From contig NZ_JAFBCX010000022.1 in assembly GCF_016907955.1 (NCBI RefSeq), forward strand, positions 52,520 to 116,519: a DNA stretch of 64,000 nucleotides, in the 5' to 3' direction. Below the pieces are notes generated by a model. That model was given only the letters and a program-made list of their open reading frames with translations. It ran no database searches and was not told the DNA's origin. This DNA comes from Lentzea nigeriaca. Lineage in GTDB: Bacteria; Actinomycetota; Actinomycetes; Mycobacteriales; Pseudonocardiaceae. Shown piece by piece: positions 31,780 through 40,040 of the stretch (within the stretch, counting starts at the first letter, position 1; each line of letters opens with the position of its first letter). A program made the position numbers and the translations under genes.

Positions 31780-34354
31780 TCCCGAGTTTGCGGAAGATCT
31801 TGCGCAGGTGGAAGTTCACCGTGTGCGGTGACATGAACAGCTGCGTGGAGATCTGCCGGTTCGTCTGCCCCTTCGCCACGAGGTTGGCGATCGCCCGTTC
31901 GGTGTCGTCCAAACTGGACCATCCGGATGCGGGGCGCACCGGTGCCGCTCTCCTGCGCCTGCCGAGCTTGCGCAGCCGTCCCAGCACCCGCGCGCTGTCA
32001 CGGGAGGCGCCGATCTCCCGGTACAGCCCCAGCGCGATCTCCAGCGCCTTCACCGAGTCCGCGCGGTCCGAGTTCGTCAGCAGCACACCCAGGTCCTCTG
32101 CCGCGTTGGCCCGCGCCCACAGGTCCCGGTGCTGCTGCGAAGCCAGTTCCAGCAACGAGGCGTCGCCGTCGAACAGGCCGCGTGCGTGCATCGCGGCCGC
32201 CGCCACGGCCCGCAGTCCGGGGTTCTCCTCCGCCAGCCGTTCCACGCGGTCGACGACGGCCTTGGCGAGCCGCTCGTCCCCCGCCTCCAGCGCCCTGCGC
32301 ACGAACCACCCGGCCGCACGCGGTTCCTCGGCGAACAGCCCGGACGACACGAGCCCCGGATAGGAGTCGGTGAGCAGCGCCAACGCCTTGTCGGGCCCGA
32401 ACCCCACGTACGAGACGACCACGTCGGCCCACTGGTAGTACGCCCGGGAGAAGAGGATCCCGTCCACCGGCACGTGCCCCCGGTAGCGCTCGACGTGCTC
32501 GATCGCGGCCGGGAGGTCACCGGTGTGGAGCGCGACCATCGCGAGAACGGCCAGCGCCGGTGCCACCAGTGCGGTGTGCCCGGTGTCCTCGGCCACCGAC
32601 AGCGCGTTGCGCGCCTCGACCGACGCCTCCTCGATCCGCCCTGCCTGCAACAGGATCCGCGCCTGCACGACCGAGGTCATCAGTTCCTTGGTCACCACCG
32701 ACGACGGCCCGCTGCGCGCCCGCCGCACCACACTGTCGGCCTCCGCGAACTCCCGCTGGCCGGAGTAAAGCGTCGCCAGCAGCAGTTGTGGATACGCGCA
32801 GAGGTCGTACGACGTCACGGACTGCGCGGCCTCGCGCGCCAGTTCCAGTGCCGCACCAGGTTGTCCGGTGTCGCGGGCGATCGCGGCCAGCACCGCGAGC
32901 GCGGTGGCGAGCACGTCGTCCGGCGGGCCAGTGTGGGTGCGCACGACCGTTTCGGCCAGCTCCTCCGCGCGCCGCCGGTCGTGGCCGAGCAACGCCATCA
33001 TCCTGGTGATCTCCACCCACGGCGCGAGTTCGGGCTGCAGATCGGGTTCGTCCAGCAACGCCTCGGAGATCTCCACCGACTCGGCGTGCTGCGCGCCCAG
33101 TGCCGTGGTCATGGCCACGCAGTGCCGCAGCTTGGCGGCGGGAGCCGGGGAAACCTGGCGCGACAACGCGTCCTGCGCGAGCGCTTGCGCCGCCGTGAGC
33201 TTGCCGGCCGCGATCAACGCGCGCACCGCGATGACCGTGCGGTGCACGAGCGACGCCGACGCCTGGTCGGTGAGTTCGAGTGCGCGGACCGCGAGTTCGG
33301 CGGCGGCGTCCGGCGCGTTCCACAGCACCGCTTTCGCGGCCTCGACCAGGCCGTCGATCGACCGCACGTCACCGCGCTGGGCACCGTGCAGGAGGTGCTT
33401 GGCGGCGCTGACCGCGGAATCCCCGCGCCCCAGCAGCATTTCACCTGCCTCGCGGTGCAGGGCGCGGCGCACGGGTGGCGGCACGGAGTCGGCGACCAGC
33501 CGCCACACCAGCTCGTGCCGGAACGCCAGCCGGTCTTCGAGCGACGTCACCACGCCCGCGTCGATGACCTCGTCCAGCGCGGGCAACAGGATCGCAGTGC
33601 TGGCGGCCAGCATCTCCGCCACGTCACCGGGTTCGAAGCGCGGCCCGAACACGGACGCGACCTGCAGCACGTGCCTTGCCTTGCCGCTCAACGAACTGAG
33701 GCGCTCGCGCAGCAACGACTCGGTGCGCCGCGCCGAGCGGTCACAACGCAACGTCGCGTGCTCGGCGGAGATCTCGATCTGACCGTCCTCGCGAAGAGCG
33801 GTGAAAAGACTGATCAACGCGGCGGGATTTCCGCGAGCGGTCGACGCCAGCGCCCGGAGATCGTGATCGGGGATTCCGCCGGCGAGATCGGCGACGAGTT
33901 CCGCGATCACGTTGTCCGTCAACGGGCGCAGCTCGATCCGCACGGCACCGCGCGCCGCGGCGACCGCGAACAGGCGGTCAGCGCCTTCGCCGCAGCGGCG
34001 GGCGAGCAGCCAGACGATCTTCTGATGAGCGGCGGCGGGGAGCAGTGCGCGCAACGCGGCCAGGGTGCCCGGCTCGGCCAGGTGGAGATCGTCGAGCACG
34101 ACCAGCGTGGGGGCGTCCGGTTCGCGTTCCGCGAGGCGTGCCAGCAGGAACGGCTGATCCAGCTCGTCCTGTGCCGTGGCGACCTCGAAACCGCGGCGCG
34201 CGGCGACGGCGGCGACCTCGGCCAGCAACCGCGTCTTGCCGGTTCCCACCGCGCCGTCCACCAGCACCACGCCGGTGCCCGCGTCCAGCACACCGCTCAG
34301 GAGCTCACGTTCTTCCTCGCGGCCGCGGAACGTCCCGTCACGATTCCCCGACAC
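31733..34354 (-). CDS. Large ATP-binding LuxR-family (LAL) regulator
   Basis: The 873-aa protein has an N-terminal AAA/STAND ATPase with Walker A DGAVGTGKTRLLAEV (about 33-47) and Walker B TLVVLDDLHLAEP (about 83-95). A long TPR-like helical sensor (about 300-790) follows. The LuxR helix-turn-helix at 810-873 reads LDDTERAIANLVAKGQTNRQISTQL then MSPHTVNFHLRKIFRKLGISSRVEL, intact. LAL regulators activate secondary-metabolite or catabolic genes on sensing a ligand and ATP. The start is GTG 34354 with an AAAGGA-type ribosome site. It is divergent from a second LAL gene; target unknown. Confidence 0.9.
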   Translation of the reverse strand: MSGNRDGTFRGREEERELLSGVLDAGTGVVLVDGAVGTGKTRLLAEVAAVAARRGFEVATAQDELDQPFLLARLAEREPDAPTLVVLDDLHLAEPGTLAALRALLPAAAHQKIVWLLARRCGEGADRLFAVAAARGAVRIELRPLTDNVIAELVADLAGGIPDHDLRALASTARGNPAALISLFTALREDGQIEISAEHATLRCDRSARRTESLLRERLSSLSGKARHVLQVASVFGPRFEPGDVAEMLAASTAILLPALDEVIDAGVVTSLEDRLAFRHELVWRLVADSVPPPVRRALHREAGEMLLGRGDSAVSAAKHLLHGAQRGDVRSIDGLVEAAKAVLWNAPDAAAELAVRALELTDQASASLVHRTVIAVRALIAAGKLTAAQALAQDALSRQVSPAPAAKLRHCVAMTTALGAQHAESVEISEALLDEPDLQPELAPWVEITRMMALLGHDRRRAEELAETVVRTHTGPPDDVLATALAVLAAIARDTGQPGAALELAREAAQSVTSYDLCAYPQLLLATLYSGQREFAEADSVVRRARSGPSSVVTKELMTSVVQARILLQAGRIEEASVEARNALSVAEDTGHTALVAPALAVLAMVALHTGDLPAAIEHVERYRGHVPVDGILFSRAYYQWADVVVSYVGFGPDKALALLTDSYPGLVSSGLFAEEPRAAGWFVRRALEAGDERLAKAVVDRVERLAEENPGLRAVAAAAMHARGLFDGDASLLELASQQHRDLWARANAAEDLGVLLTNSDRADSVKALEIALGLYREIGASRDSARVLGRLRKLGRRRRAAPVRPASGWSSLDDTERAIANLVAKGQTNRQISTQLFMSPHTVNFHLRKIFRKLGISSRVELVMRSRDDQ

Positions 34355-34633
34355 CTATTTTTCCTTTCGCTCCGCGGCGGCGGAGAACAAGCGCTGCCCT
34401 ACCACAACGATCTCGTGCCCACCAGCCTTGAGACAGGATCTCTAGGCCGTCCGGATGACCAGGTGAGGCCGCCTCCCGGCTGCCGCTACCCGGTCGAGTA
34501 GTTGCCCGGCGGATCATACGGGCCATCACCGTGTTGAGACGCCCATAGCGCAAGAACCTCTACCTGGGCAAGTGGTGGCGTTTCTCCTAGCATCAATTCC
34601 GCTGATCCATTCACCACCGATTACGGAGAGATC
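34355..34633 (+). other. 279-nt divergent control region between two LuxR-type genes
   Basis: Both flanking genes start from this region: GAAAGGA precedes the minus-strand gene and GGAGAG precedes GTG 34634. It should contain both promoters. I see no convincing long dyad, riboswitch or additional gene. Short A/T-richer patches such as CATACGG and CCTAGCAT near 34518 and 34585 are -10-like only. Confidence 0.4.
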
Positions 34634-37204
34634 GTGGAAAACCGGCTGAAAGTGTGGTGTGCCGGAATCAGCGCTCAGGTGACGCCGGGCACGACCACCG
34701 TCGTGGAGGGCGCACCGGGAACGGGCAAGACCGCGGTGCTCGATGATCTCGCCGCGCGCTGGGAGGCCTCCGGCCGGCACGTCGTGCGGGCACGGGCGAG
34801 TGCCCTGGAGGGCGATCTGCCGTTCGGGATCGTGGCCCAGCTCTTCGACCTGATCGACCCCGATCTGGTGCCGCCGGAGGCACTCGGGGCGCTCCAGCTG
34901 ACCGCCCCGGCCGCCGACTTCGCCGTGCTGCACGGCGTGTACCGGCTGGCCGCGGCCCTGGCCGGCACTTCAGGACTGCTGATCGCCGTCGACGACGCGC
35001 ACTGGGCCGACGCGGCGTCGTTGCGGTGGCTCGCCTATCTGACTTTGCGCATCCAACGTCTGCCGATCGCTCTCGTGCTGACCGTGGGTGCGGGTGAGCG
35101 GTGCGACGACAGTTCTTATGGCGAGATCATGGCCACGTGCCGGCGCGTCGGGCTGAGCAACCTGTCCGCGGACGGCGTCGCCGCGCTGATCTCGCCTGCG
35201 CCCGCCCCCGAGTTCGTCGCCGCCTGCCTGGAGGTGACCGGCGGCAACCCACTGGCGGTGACGCGTCTGCTCACGGCGCTGCGGGAGGACGGGGTGCCGC
35301 CCACGGCCGAGGCCGCGTGGCGGGCCACCCAACGTGGTGCCGAGGTGTCCGGCGAGATCATGGCGGCCCGGCTGCGCCGCCGTCCGGCCGCCGTCGTGGC
35401 CGCGGCGCAGTCCCTGGCCGTGCTCGGGCCGTCGCCGCATCCCGGCGTGCTGGCGGAACTGACCGGGCTGGGGCCGGTCGAGCTGGCCGAGGCGGTGCGA
35501 ACAGTCGAGCTGCTCGGCGTCGCCGGGCCCGCGGTTCTCGACGACCTGCCCGCGCCCGCGCGGGCTGCTTTGCATCTGCGGGCCGCACAGTCGTTACGTG
35601 CGCACGGCGCCTCGGACCGGGCCGTCGCCGAGCATCTGCTGGTGACCTCGCCGGGCCTGGAGCCGTGGGCGGGCGAGGTGCTGGACCGGGCCGCGCAGGA
35701 GGCGGTGAACCAGGGCGACACGTCCGGTGCCGCGCGGCTGCTGTGGCGGGCGTTGCGCGAACCGGTGGCGAACCCGTCGCGGGCGTTGCGGCTGCTGGGC
35801 GTTGCCGAGCTCGTCGGCAACCTGCCCGGTGCCACGGCACGGTTGCGCGAGGCGTTTCAGTCCAATGAGGACGATACCGAGTCCGCCGTCGCGCTGTCCT
35901 ACGCCCTGCACGCCGAGGCAAAGCCCGCCGAGCTGGCCTCGGTGCTGTCGGACGGTTCGCCGTGGGCGCGGGCTCATCTCGCCGTGCACGGGCTGGCGTG
36001 GCAGGAGGCCGTGCCGTCGTCGGTCTCGCTGGACCACCCCGCCGGCGTGCTGCATCGCGTGATGGTCGGGGACATCAGCGCGGACGAGGCCGTGGCACTG
36101 GTGTCGACGGAGACCACGATGTCCTCACTGACGTCGGCGATGATCCTCAACCTGGCCGACGCGCTGGACTCGGCTCTGACCGTGCTCGACGACGTGGACC
36201 GCGCGCAGGCACCGGCGTTGCGGGCGCTGACGTACGTCATGCGCGCGAACGTCCAGCGCCGCAAGGGAGATCTCGTCTCCGCCCGCGCCGAGCTGGCACT
36301 GGCCGACGATCACCTGCGGCAGGACCGGCGCTGGCTCGCGGTGTCGACCTGGCACGCCGCGCTGCTCGCCGACATCCTTCTGGAGGAGAGCCGCCTGGAC
36401 GAGGCCGCCGCGCTGATTTCCGAGGCGTCGTCGGACGAAGCCCGGCGCGTGTGGTCGTTCGGCGGCCTGCTGACCGTGCGCGGACGGTTGCTGACCGCGC
36501 GAGGCGACGACCACGAGGCGTTGGAGGCCTTTCTATCCGCCGGACGGCATTGCGCGTCGTGGCCCTACCGCAATCCCGCGGCGTTGGCGTGGCGATCGGG
36601 CGCGGCGTTGGCCTGTGCGGCGATGGGTGACGGCGAACGAGCGCGCGAACTCGCGTTGGAGGAAGTCTCACTGGCGCGCGCATGGGGTGCGCCGCGCGCG
36701 TTGGGCATGGCGTTGCGCGCGGCGGGCCGCGTCACCGCCGGTGCCGCTGGGCGGACGTTGTTGGAAGAGGCCGTGCAAGTGCTGCGCAACTCCCCCGCCC
36801 GGTTGGAGTTGGCGCGCGCGTTGGTCGACCTCGGAGTTGTTTTGCGGCGTCAGGCAGACACATCCGGTGCGCGCGCATGCCTGCGCGACGCGTTGGACCT
36901 CGCGCAGAAGTGCGGTTCGAGCGCGATCGCCGCGCGGGCGCACTCCGAGCTGGCGGCGACGAGCACCGGGCCGCGGCGGCTGCGCCAGACCGGCCCGACT
37001 GCGCTGACCCCTGTCGAGCACCAGGCGGCGGAACTGGCCGCGCGGGGACGGTCCAACGAGGAGATCGCCTCGACGTTGCTGATGCCGGCGGACGCCGTGG
37101 AGGGCGTGTTGACTGGGACCTACCGCAAACTCGGCGTCTCCGGACGCGTGCAGCTCTCCGAAGCGCTGGACGGCCAAACTGGTTCGGACCCGTTCGGCCG
37201 ATAG
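34634..37204 (+). CDS. Second large ATP-binding LuxR-family-like regulator
   Basis: The 856-aa protein has Walker A VEGAPGTGKTAVLDDLA (about 23-39) and Walker B LLIAVDDAHWADAASLRWL (about 115-133, the LAL pattern), then a long helical repeat region. The C-terminal LuxR-like helix-turn-helix (about 795-850) reads LTPVEHQAAELAARGRSNEEIASTL and VEGVLTGTYRKLGVSGRVQLSEAL. In the recognition helix the usual SxxTVxxHxxxxxxKL is replaced by PADAVEGVLTGTYRKL, missing the His that most members keep, so DNA specificity may differ. GTG start at 34634. It shares a 279-nt divergent promoter region with its neighbour. Confidence 0.88.
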   Translation: MENRLKVWCAGISAQVTPGTTTVVEGAPGTGKTAVLDDLAARWEASGRHVVRARASALEGDLPFGIVAQLFDLIDPDLVPPEALGALQLTAPAADFAVLHGVYRLAAALAGTSGLLIAVDDAHWADAASLRWLAYLTLRIQRLPIALVLTVGAGERCDDSSYGEIMATCRRVGLSNLSADGVAALISPAPAPEFVAACLEVTGGNPLAVTRLLTALREDGVPPTAEAAWRATQRGAEVSGEIMAARLRRRPAAVVAAAQSLAVLGPSPHPGVLAELTGLGPVELAEAVRTVELLGVAGPAVLDDLPAPARAALHLRAAQSLRAHGASDRAVAEHLLVTSPGLEPWAGEVLDRAAQEAVNQGDTSGAARLLWRALREPVANPSRALRLLGVAELVGNLPGATARLREAFQSNEDDTESAVALSYALHAEAKPAELASVLSDGSPWARAHLAVHGLAWQEAVPSSVSLDHPAGVLHRVMVGDISADEAVALVSTETTMSSLTSAMILNLADALDSALTVLDDVDRAQAPALRALTYVMRANVQRRKGDLVSARAELALADDHLRQDRRWLAVSTWHAALLADILLEESRLDEAAALISEASSDEARRVWSFGGLLTVRGRLLTARGDDHEALEAFLSAGRHCASWPYRNPAALAWRSGAALACAAMGDGERARELALEEVSLARAWGAPRALGMALRAAGRVTAGAAGRTLLEEAVQVLRNSPARLELARALVDLGVVLRRQADTSGARACLRDALDLAQKCGSSAIAARAHSELAATSTGPRRLRQTGPTALTPVEHQAAELAARGRSNEEIASTLLMPADAVEGVLTGTYRKLGVSGRVQLSEALDGQTGSDPFGR

Positions 37205-37225
37205 TTTCCGTTGCAACGTTCGGCC

Positions 37226-37231
37226 TATGTT
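37226..37231 (+). promoter_or_regulatory. -10 hexamer TATGTT for the EF-hand gene
   Basis: TATGTT ends 7 nt before ATG 37239 with no Shine-Dalgarno; this favours 37239 over the in-frame ATG at 37227, which overlaps the hexamer itself. Confidence 0.45.
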
Positions 37232-37238
37232 GCTGCTC

Positions 37239-37742
37239 ATGGCGAGCGACTTGCAAAGACGCAAGGTGTCGGTGGTGTTCGGCGCGATGGACGCCAACGG
37301 CGACGGCTACCTGGACGAGAGCGACTTCCGCGCCCTCACCGCGCGCTGGGTGTCTTTGCGCGGCGGCGACGAGGAACTGCTGTCCGGCGTGATGATGGGC
37401 TGGTGGGCGACCCTGCAGGCGATCGCGGGCCAGGACCGCGCGACGATCGACAACGTCCTGAGCATCGTGGACGCGCTCCCGAAGACGCCGGAAGCCGTCA
37501 CCGAGACCGCGGACGCGATGTTCGCGGCCGTCGACGAGAACCACGACGACTACATCTCGCGGTCCGAGTACGACACGATGATCGCCGCCTGGCTGGGACA
37601 CGGCAGCGTCACCGACTTCGCCGCGCTCGACTCCGACGGTGACGGCAGGCTGTCACGCGAGGAGTTCGCCCAGCTGTGGTTGGAGTTCTGGGCGGGTGAC
37701 GACGAGGAGGCCGCCGGGACCTACGTGTTCGGGCCGGTCTGA
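37239..37742 (+). CDS. EF-hand calcium-binding protein (calerythrin-like)
   Basis: The protein is about 167 aa with the four-EF-hand layout of actinobacterial calerythrin-type sarcoplasmic calcium-binding proteins. Canonical loops are DANGDGYLDESD (about 17-28), DENHDDYISRSE (about 98-109) and DSDGDGRLSREE (about 132-143). The second hand (around residues 60-70) is degenerate, as is usual. The middle loop has His and Asp at positions 4 and 6 (DENHDD) instead of Gly at 6, so its affinity may be lower. It is soluble and cytoplasmic; probably a calcium buffer or sensor. The 3' end overlaps the convergent gene by 22 nt. Confidence 0.9.
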   Translation: MASDLQRRKVSVVFGAMDANGDGYLDESDFRALTARWVSLRGGDEELLSGVMMGWWATLQAIAGQDRATIDNVLSIVDALPKTPEAVTETADAMFAAVDENHDDYISRSEYDTMIAAWLGHGSVTDFAALDSDGDGRLSREEFAQLWLEFWAGDDEEAAGTYVFGPV

Positions 37743-38281
37743 CGGAGCACCGCCAGGCGGCCGGATTTCGCCGCACCGTCCTGCTGCCACGAACCGGTGA
37801 CCACGCCGACCGCGTCCTCCGGCGGACCGGCCGGGACGACCCGCCGGTCGAGGTCGATCACGACCCCGTCGACCCCGGGACGCAGCAACCTGCCGCGTGC
37901 CTCTGCCTCGAACCCGTTGCGGGAAGACGGTTCCGAGGCTCCGCCGGTGGCGACCAGGTGCAGGATCGCGGCGATCCACACCGGGTCGGTCACCGCGTCG
38001 TAGATCCACCGCGTACCCAGCACGCTGTGTTCGGCCGTCGTGACGAGCGCACCACCTTCGAGCGGGCCGGGCCGGTAGGTCAGCGGAACCTGGTACACCG
38101 CCTCGCCGTCGTGCAGCAGATGTGTCTCCACGCCCACCTCGCCCGCCGGGTCCTCGAACCGGAAGAACCCGGTCGGGCGCAGTGAGCCCGACCCGTCGTA
38201 CCACGACTGCCTCGTGACCCAGGCGGGCAGGAAGTCGCGGAACGACGGTGTCAGCGTGGCGCCGGTGTGAATCTTCCCCAT
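37721..38281 (-). CDS. Maltokinase N-terminal cap-like domain protein
   Basis: The 186-aa protein matches the pattern of the N-terminal cap of actinobacterial maltokinase (Pep2/Mak) and its stand-alone relatives. It opens MGKIHTGATLTPSFRDFLPAW, then FFRFEDPAGEVGVETHLL, VYQVPLTYRPGPLEGGALV, EHSVLGTRWIYDAVTDPVW. In maltokinase this cap precedes the kinase, but no kinase domain follows here. Related single-domain proteins have no assigned activity. It lies 10 nt downstream of folE on the same strand, so co-transcription is likely. Family call is by motif memory. Confidence 0.75.
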   Translation of the reverse strand: MGKIHTGATLTPSFRDFLPAWVTRQSWYDGSGSLRPTGFFRFEDPAGEVGVETHLLHDGEAVYQVPLTYRPGPLEGGALVTTAEHSVLGTRWIYDAVTDPVWIAAILHLVATGGASEPSSRNGFEAEARGRLLRPGVDGVVIDLDRRVVPAGPPEDAVGVVTGSWQQDGAAKSGRLAVLRQTGPNT

Positions 38282-38291
38282 GTCTCGCAGG

Positions 38292-38840
38292 TTACGCGTG
38301 CACGAGCGTGAAGAACTCCTGCCGTGACGCGGGATCCGACCGCAGCACGCCCTGCAGCGCCGACGTGACCGTGCGGGATCCGTTGACCCGCACGCCTCTC
38401 AGCGCCATGCACATGTGCTCGGCCTCGATCACCACACCGACTCCCTTGGGCCGCAGGTGTTCCTGCAACCAGTCGGCGACCTGCTTGGTGAGCCGTTCCT
38501 GCACCTGCAGGTCGCGCGCGAACATCTCCACGACGCGCGCCAGCTTGGACAGGCCCAGGATTCGTTCGCCGGGCAGGTAACCGACGTGCGCGACACCGTG
38601 GAACGGCAGCATGTGGTGCTCGCACAACGACTGCACCGGAATCCCGCGCGCCAGCACGAGTTCGTCGTAGCCCTCGTCGTTCGGGAACGTCGTGAGGTTG
38701 AACGCTCTGGGCGTCAGGAGCTCGGCGTACGCCTCGGCGACCCGTCGTGGCGTGTCGGCCAGGTGCACCGAGTACGGATCCTTGCCCAGAGCCTTCAGCA
38801 GATCCGTGACGGCCTGCTGCGCCGCCTCGAGATCCGTCAT
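38292..38840 (-). CDS. folE: GTP cyclohydrolase I
   Basis: The 182-aa enzyme converts GTP to 7,8-dihydroneopterin triphosphate, the first step of folate/pterin synthesis. The family signature LCEHHMLPFHGVAHVGYLPGERILGLSKLARVV holds the Zn-binding Cys and His residues, and the later QERLTKQVADWL and GVVIEAEHMCMALRGV (second catalytic/Zn Cys) are intact. The start ATG 38840 overlaps the DoxX-like gene stop by 4 nt (ATGA), so translation is coupled. As this copy sits outside a folate cluster, it may be a second or stress-regulated copy. A cysteine-rich regulator is divergent from this operon. Confidence 0.95.
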   Translation of the reverse strand: MTDLEAAQQAVTDLLKALGKDPYSVHLADTPRRVAEAYAELLTPRAFNLTTFPNDEGYDELVLARGIPVQSLCEHHMLPFHGVAHVGYLPGERILGLSKLARVVEMFARDLQVQERLTKQVADWLQEHLRPKGVGVVIEAEHMCMALRGVRVNGSRTVTSALQGVLRSDPASRQEFFTLVHA

Positions 38841-39217
38841 CGAGCGTCCGCCAGACGGGACAGCGCCAGCGCGCCGGCCAGCAGGCCGAAGTCGCGCAAC
38901 GCGATGTCGTAGTAGCCGGGCCCGGTCACCAGGTTCACGATGATGCCGAGCAACCAGGCTGCGACGACCAGTCCGCCCCACTTCGGCCTGAGCGCGACCA
39001 GCACACCGGCCACGATCTCGATCACTCCGACGATGTACATGGCCGTCTGCGGCGAGCCGGGCACGATCGAGTCGATCCACGGCGCCAGGTAGACGGGCCA
39101 GTCGACGAGCAGGTTGAAGAACTTGTCCAGCCCGAACAGGATCGGCGCCGCCGTGAACACCGTGCGCAGCAACACGAACGCCTGCGTAGCCGGATCCGTG
39201 CGCGTCAGGACCGCCAT
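38837..39217 (-). CDS. DoxX-like four-helix membrane protein
   Basis: The roughly 126-aa protein starts at ATG 39217 because AGAAGGAGGA lies just upstream. It has four hydrophobic helices with ALVLLRTVFTAAPILFGLDKFFNLL-like opening features, VGVIEIVAGVLVAL and LLGIIVNLVTGPGYYDIALRD, as in DoxX/DoxD-type redox or small-molecule membrane proteins. It is translationally coupled to folE. It faces a probable iron-sulfur regulator gene across a 78-nt control region, which suggests oxidative or metal-linked control. Catalytic role unknown. Confidence 0.8.
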   Translation of the reverse strand: MAVLTRTDPATQAFVLLRTVFTAAPILFGLDKFFNLLVDWPVYLAPWIDSIVPGSPQTAMYIVGVIEIVAGVLVALRPKWGGLVVAAWLLGIIVNLVTGPGYYDIALRDFGLLAGALALSRLADAR

Positions 39218-39226
39218 GACTCCTCC

Positions 39227-39256
39227 TTCTAACGACAACTTCGGCTAACATTAGAA
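39227..39256. promoter_or_regulatory. Dyad TTCTAA-N18-TTAGAA between regulator and DoxX/folE operon
   Basis: TTCTAA at 39227-39232 and TTAGAA at 39251-39256 are inverted repeats. They flank two CTAAC steps and lie between the two divergent start codons. The position fits an operator for the divergent winged-helix regulator. No experimental operator consensus is known to me for this exact family. Confidence 0.4.
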
Positions 39257-39283
39257 CCACTGGCGGATTTTCGTCAACACAAG

Positions 39284-39289
39284 TAGGTT
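39284..39289 (+). promoter_or_regulatory. -10 hexamer TAGGTT for the winged-helix regulator gene
   Basis: TAGGTT is followed by 6 nt and ATG 39296. There is no Shine-Dalgarno, so a leaderless transcript is likely. Confidence 0.45.
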
Positions 39290-39295
39290 TTAGAG

Positions 39296-39943
39296 ATGGC
39301 CGACCCCGTCGCCGCCGTCGCGGCCCTCGACGAGCCGAACCGGCGCAAGCTCTACGACTTCGTGGTGCGCCAAACCGCGCCCATCAGCAAGGACGAGGCG
39401 TCCGAGGCCATCGGCCTGCCGCGCACCACGGCCGCGTTCCACCTCGACAAGCTGGTCGAGATGGGCCTGCTGGACGTGATCCACGAACGGCGCTCCGGCC
39501 GCACCGGGCCTGGGGCGGGCCGCCCGGCGAAGCTGTACCGGCGGTCCGGCGAGCAGATCGAGGTGTCGCTGCCCGACCGGCGCTACGAGGCCGCGAGCCA
39601 CCTGCTCACGGACGCGCTGCTGGAGGCGGAGACCACCGGTGAGCCCGCGCGGGAGATCCTCAACCGGCGGGCTTACGAGTGGGGCGAGGACCTGGCCGCC
39701 CAAGCCGACGGCGAGGTCGTGCAGGCGTTGGAAGATCTCGGGTTCGAGCCACACGCCGAGGGAACCTCGGTCCTGCTGGGCAACTGCCCGTTCCACAGCC
39801 TGGCCCAGAAGCACACGCAGCTGGTGTGCGGGATGAACCTGTGCCTGATCAGCGGAATCCTGGACGGCATCGAGGCACGCAGCCACACCGCGCGCCTGGA
39901 CCCGTCACCGGGCCACTGCTGCGTAAAGCTGGACCAAGCCTGA
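39296..39943 (+). CDS. Winged-helix regulator with C-terminal cysteine cluster (SufR-like)
   Basis: The 215-aa protein has an ArsR/SufR-type winged helix (about 1-70; AAVAALDEPNRRKLYDFVV, ASEAIGLPRTTAAFHLDKLVEMGLL), followed by GRPAKLYRR. Its C-terminal region holds GNCPFHSLAQKHTQLVCGMN, then LCLISGIL and a final PGHCCVKL. The Cys and His residues are spaced as in [Fe-S]-sensing or metal-sensing members of the SufR-type group. The leaderless start lies opposite the DoxX-folE operon, which shares a dyad, so it probably represses both itself and that operon in response to redox or iron status. The exact cluster type cannot be told from sequence. Confidence 0.82.
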   Translation: MADPVAAVAALDEPNRRKLYDFVVRQTAPISKDEASEAIGLPRTTAAFHLDKLVEMGLLDVIHERRSGRTGPGAGRPAKLYRRSGEQIEVSLPDRRYEAASHLLTDALLEAETTGEPAREILNRRAYEWGEDLAAQADGEVVQALEDLGFEPHAEGTSVLLGNCPFHSLAQKHTQLVCGMNLCLISGILDGIEARSHTARLDPSPGHCCVKLDQA

Positions 39944-39966
39944 TCCACCCCGCCGTTTTCAGCCGC

Positions 39967-40013
39967 ACGCGGGGCCCTCTCGTACTCTCCTGGAGTACGA
40001 AAGCTCCCCGCGT
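39967..40013. terminator. Bidirectional compound hairpin terminator
   Basis: ACGCGGGG (39967-39974) pairs with CCCCGCGT (40006-40013). Inside it, TCGTACTC (39980-39987) pairs with GAGTACGA (39993-40000) around a 5-nt loop. It lies between the convergent stops of the winged-helix regulator and cobN, serving both strands. Confidence 0.75.
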
Positions 40014-40040
40014 ACTCAACAACTTCACCCGATCGGGTGG

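Noticed and set aside
39941..40020. A short direct-repeat array built on GTACTC
   Set aside because: The copies are the stem and flanks of one terminator hairpin, not spaced repeats; no CRISPR-like array exists in the window.
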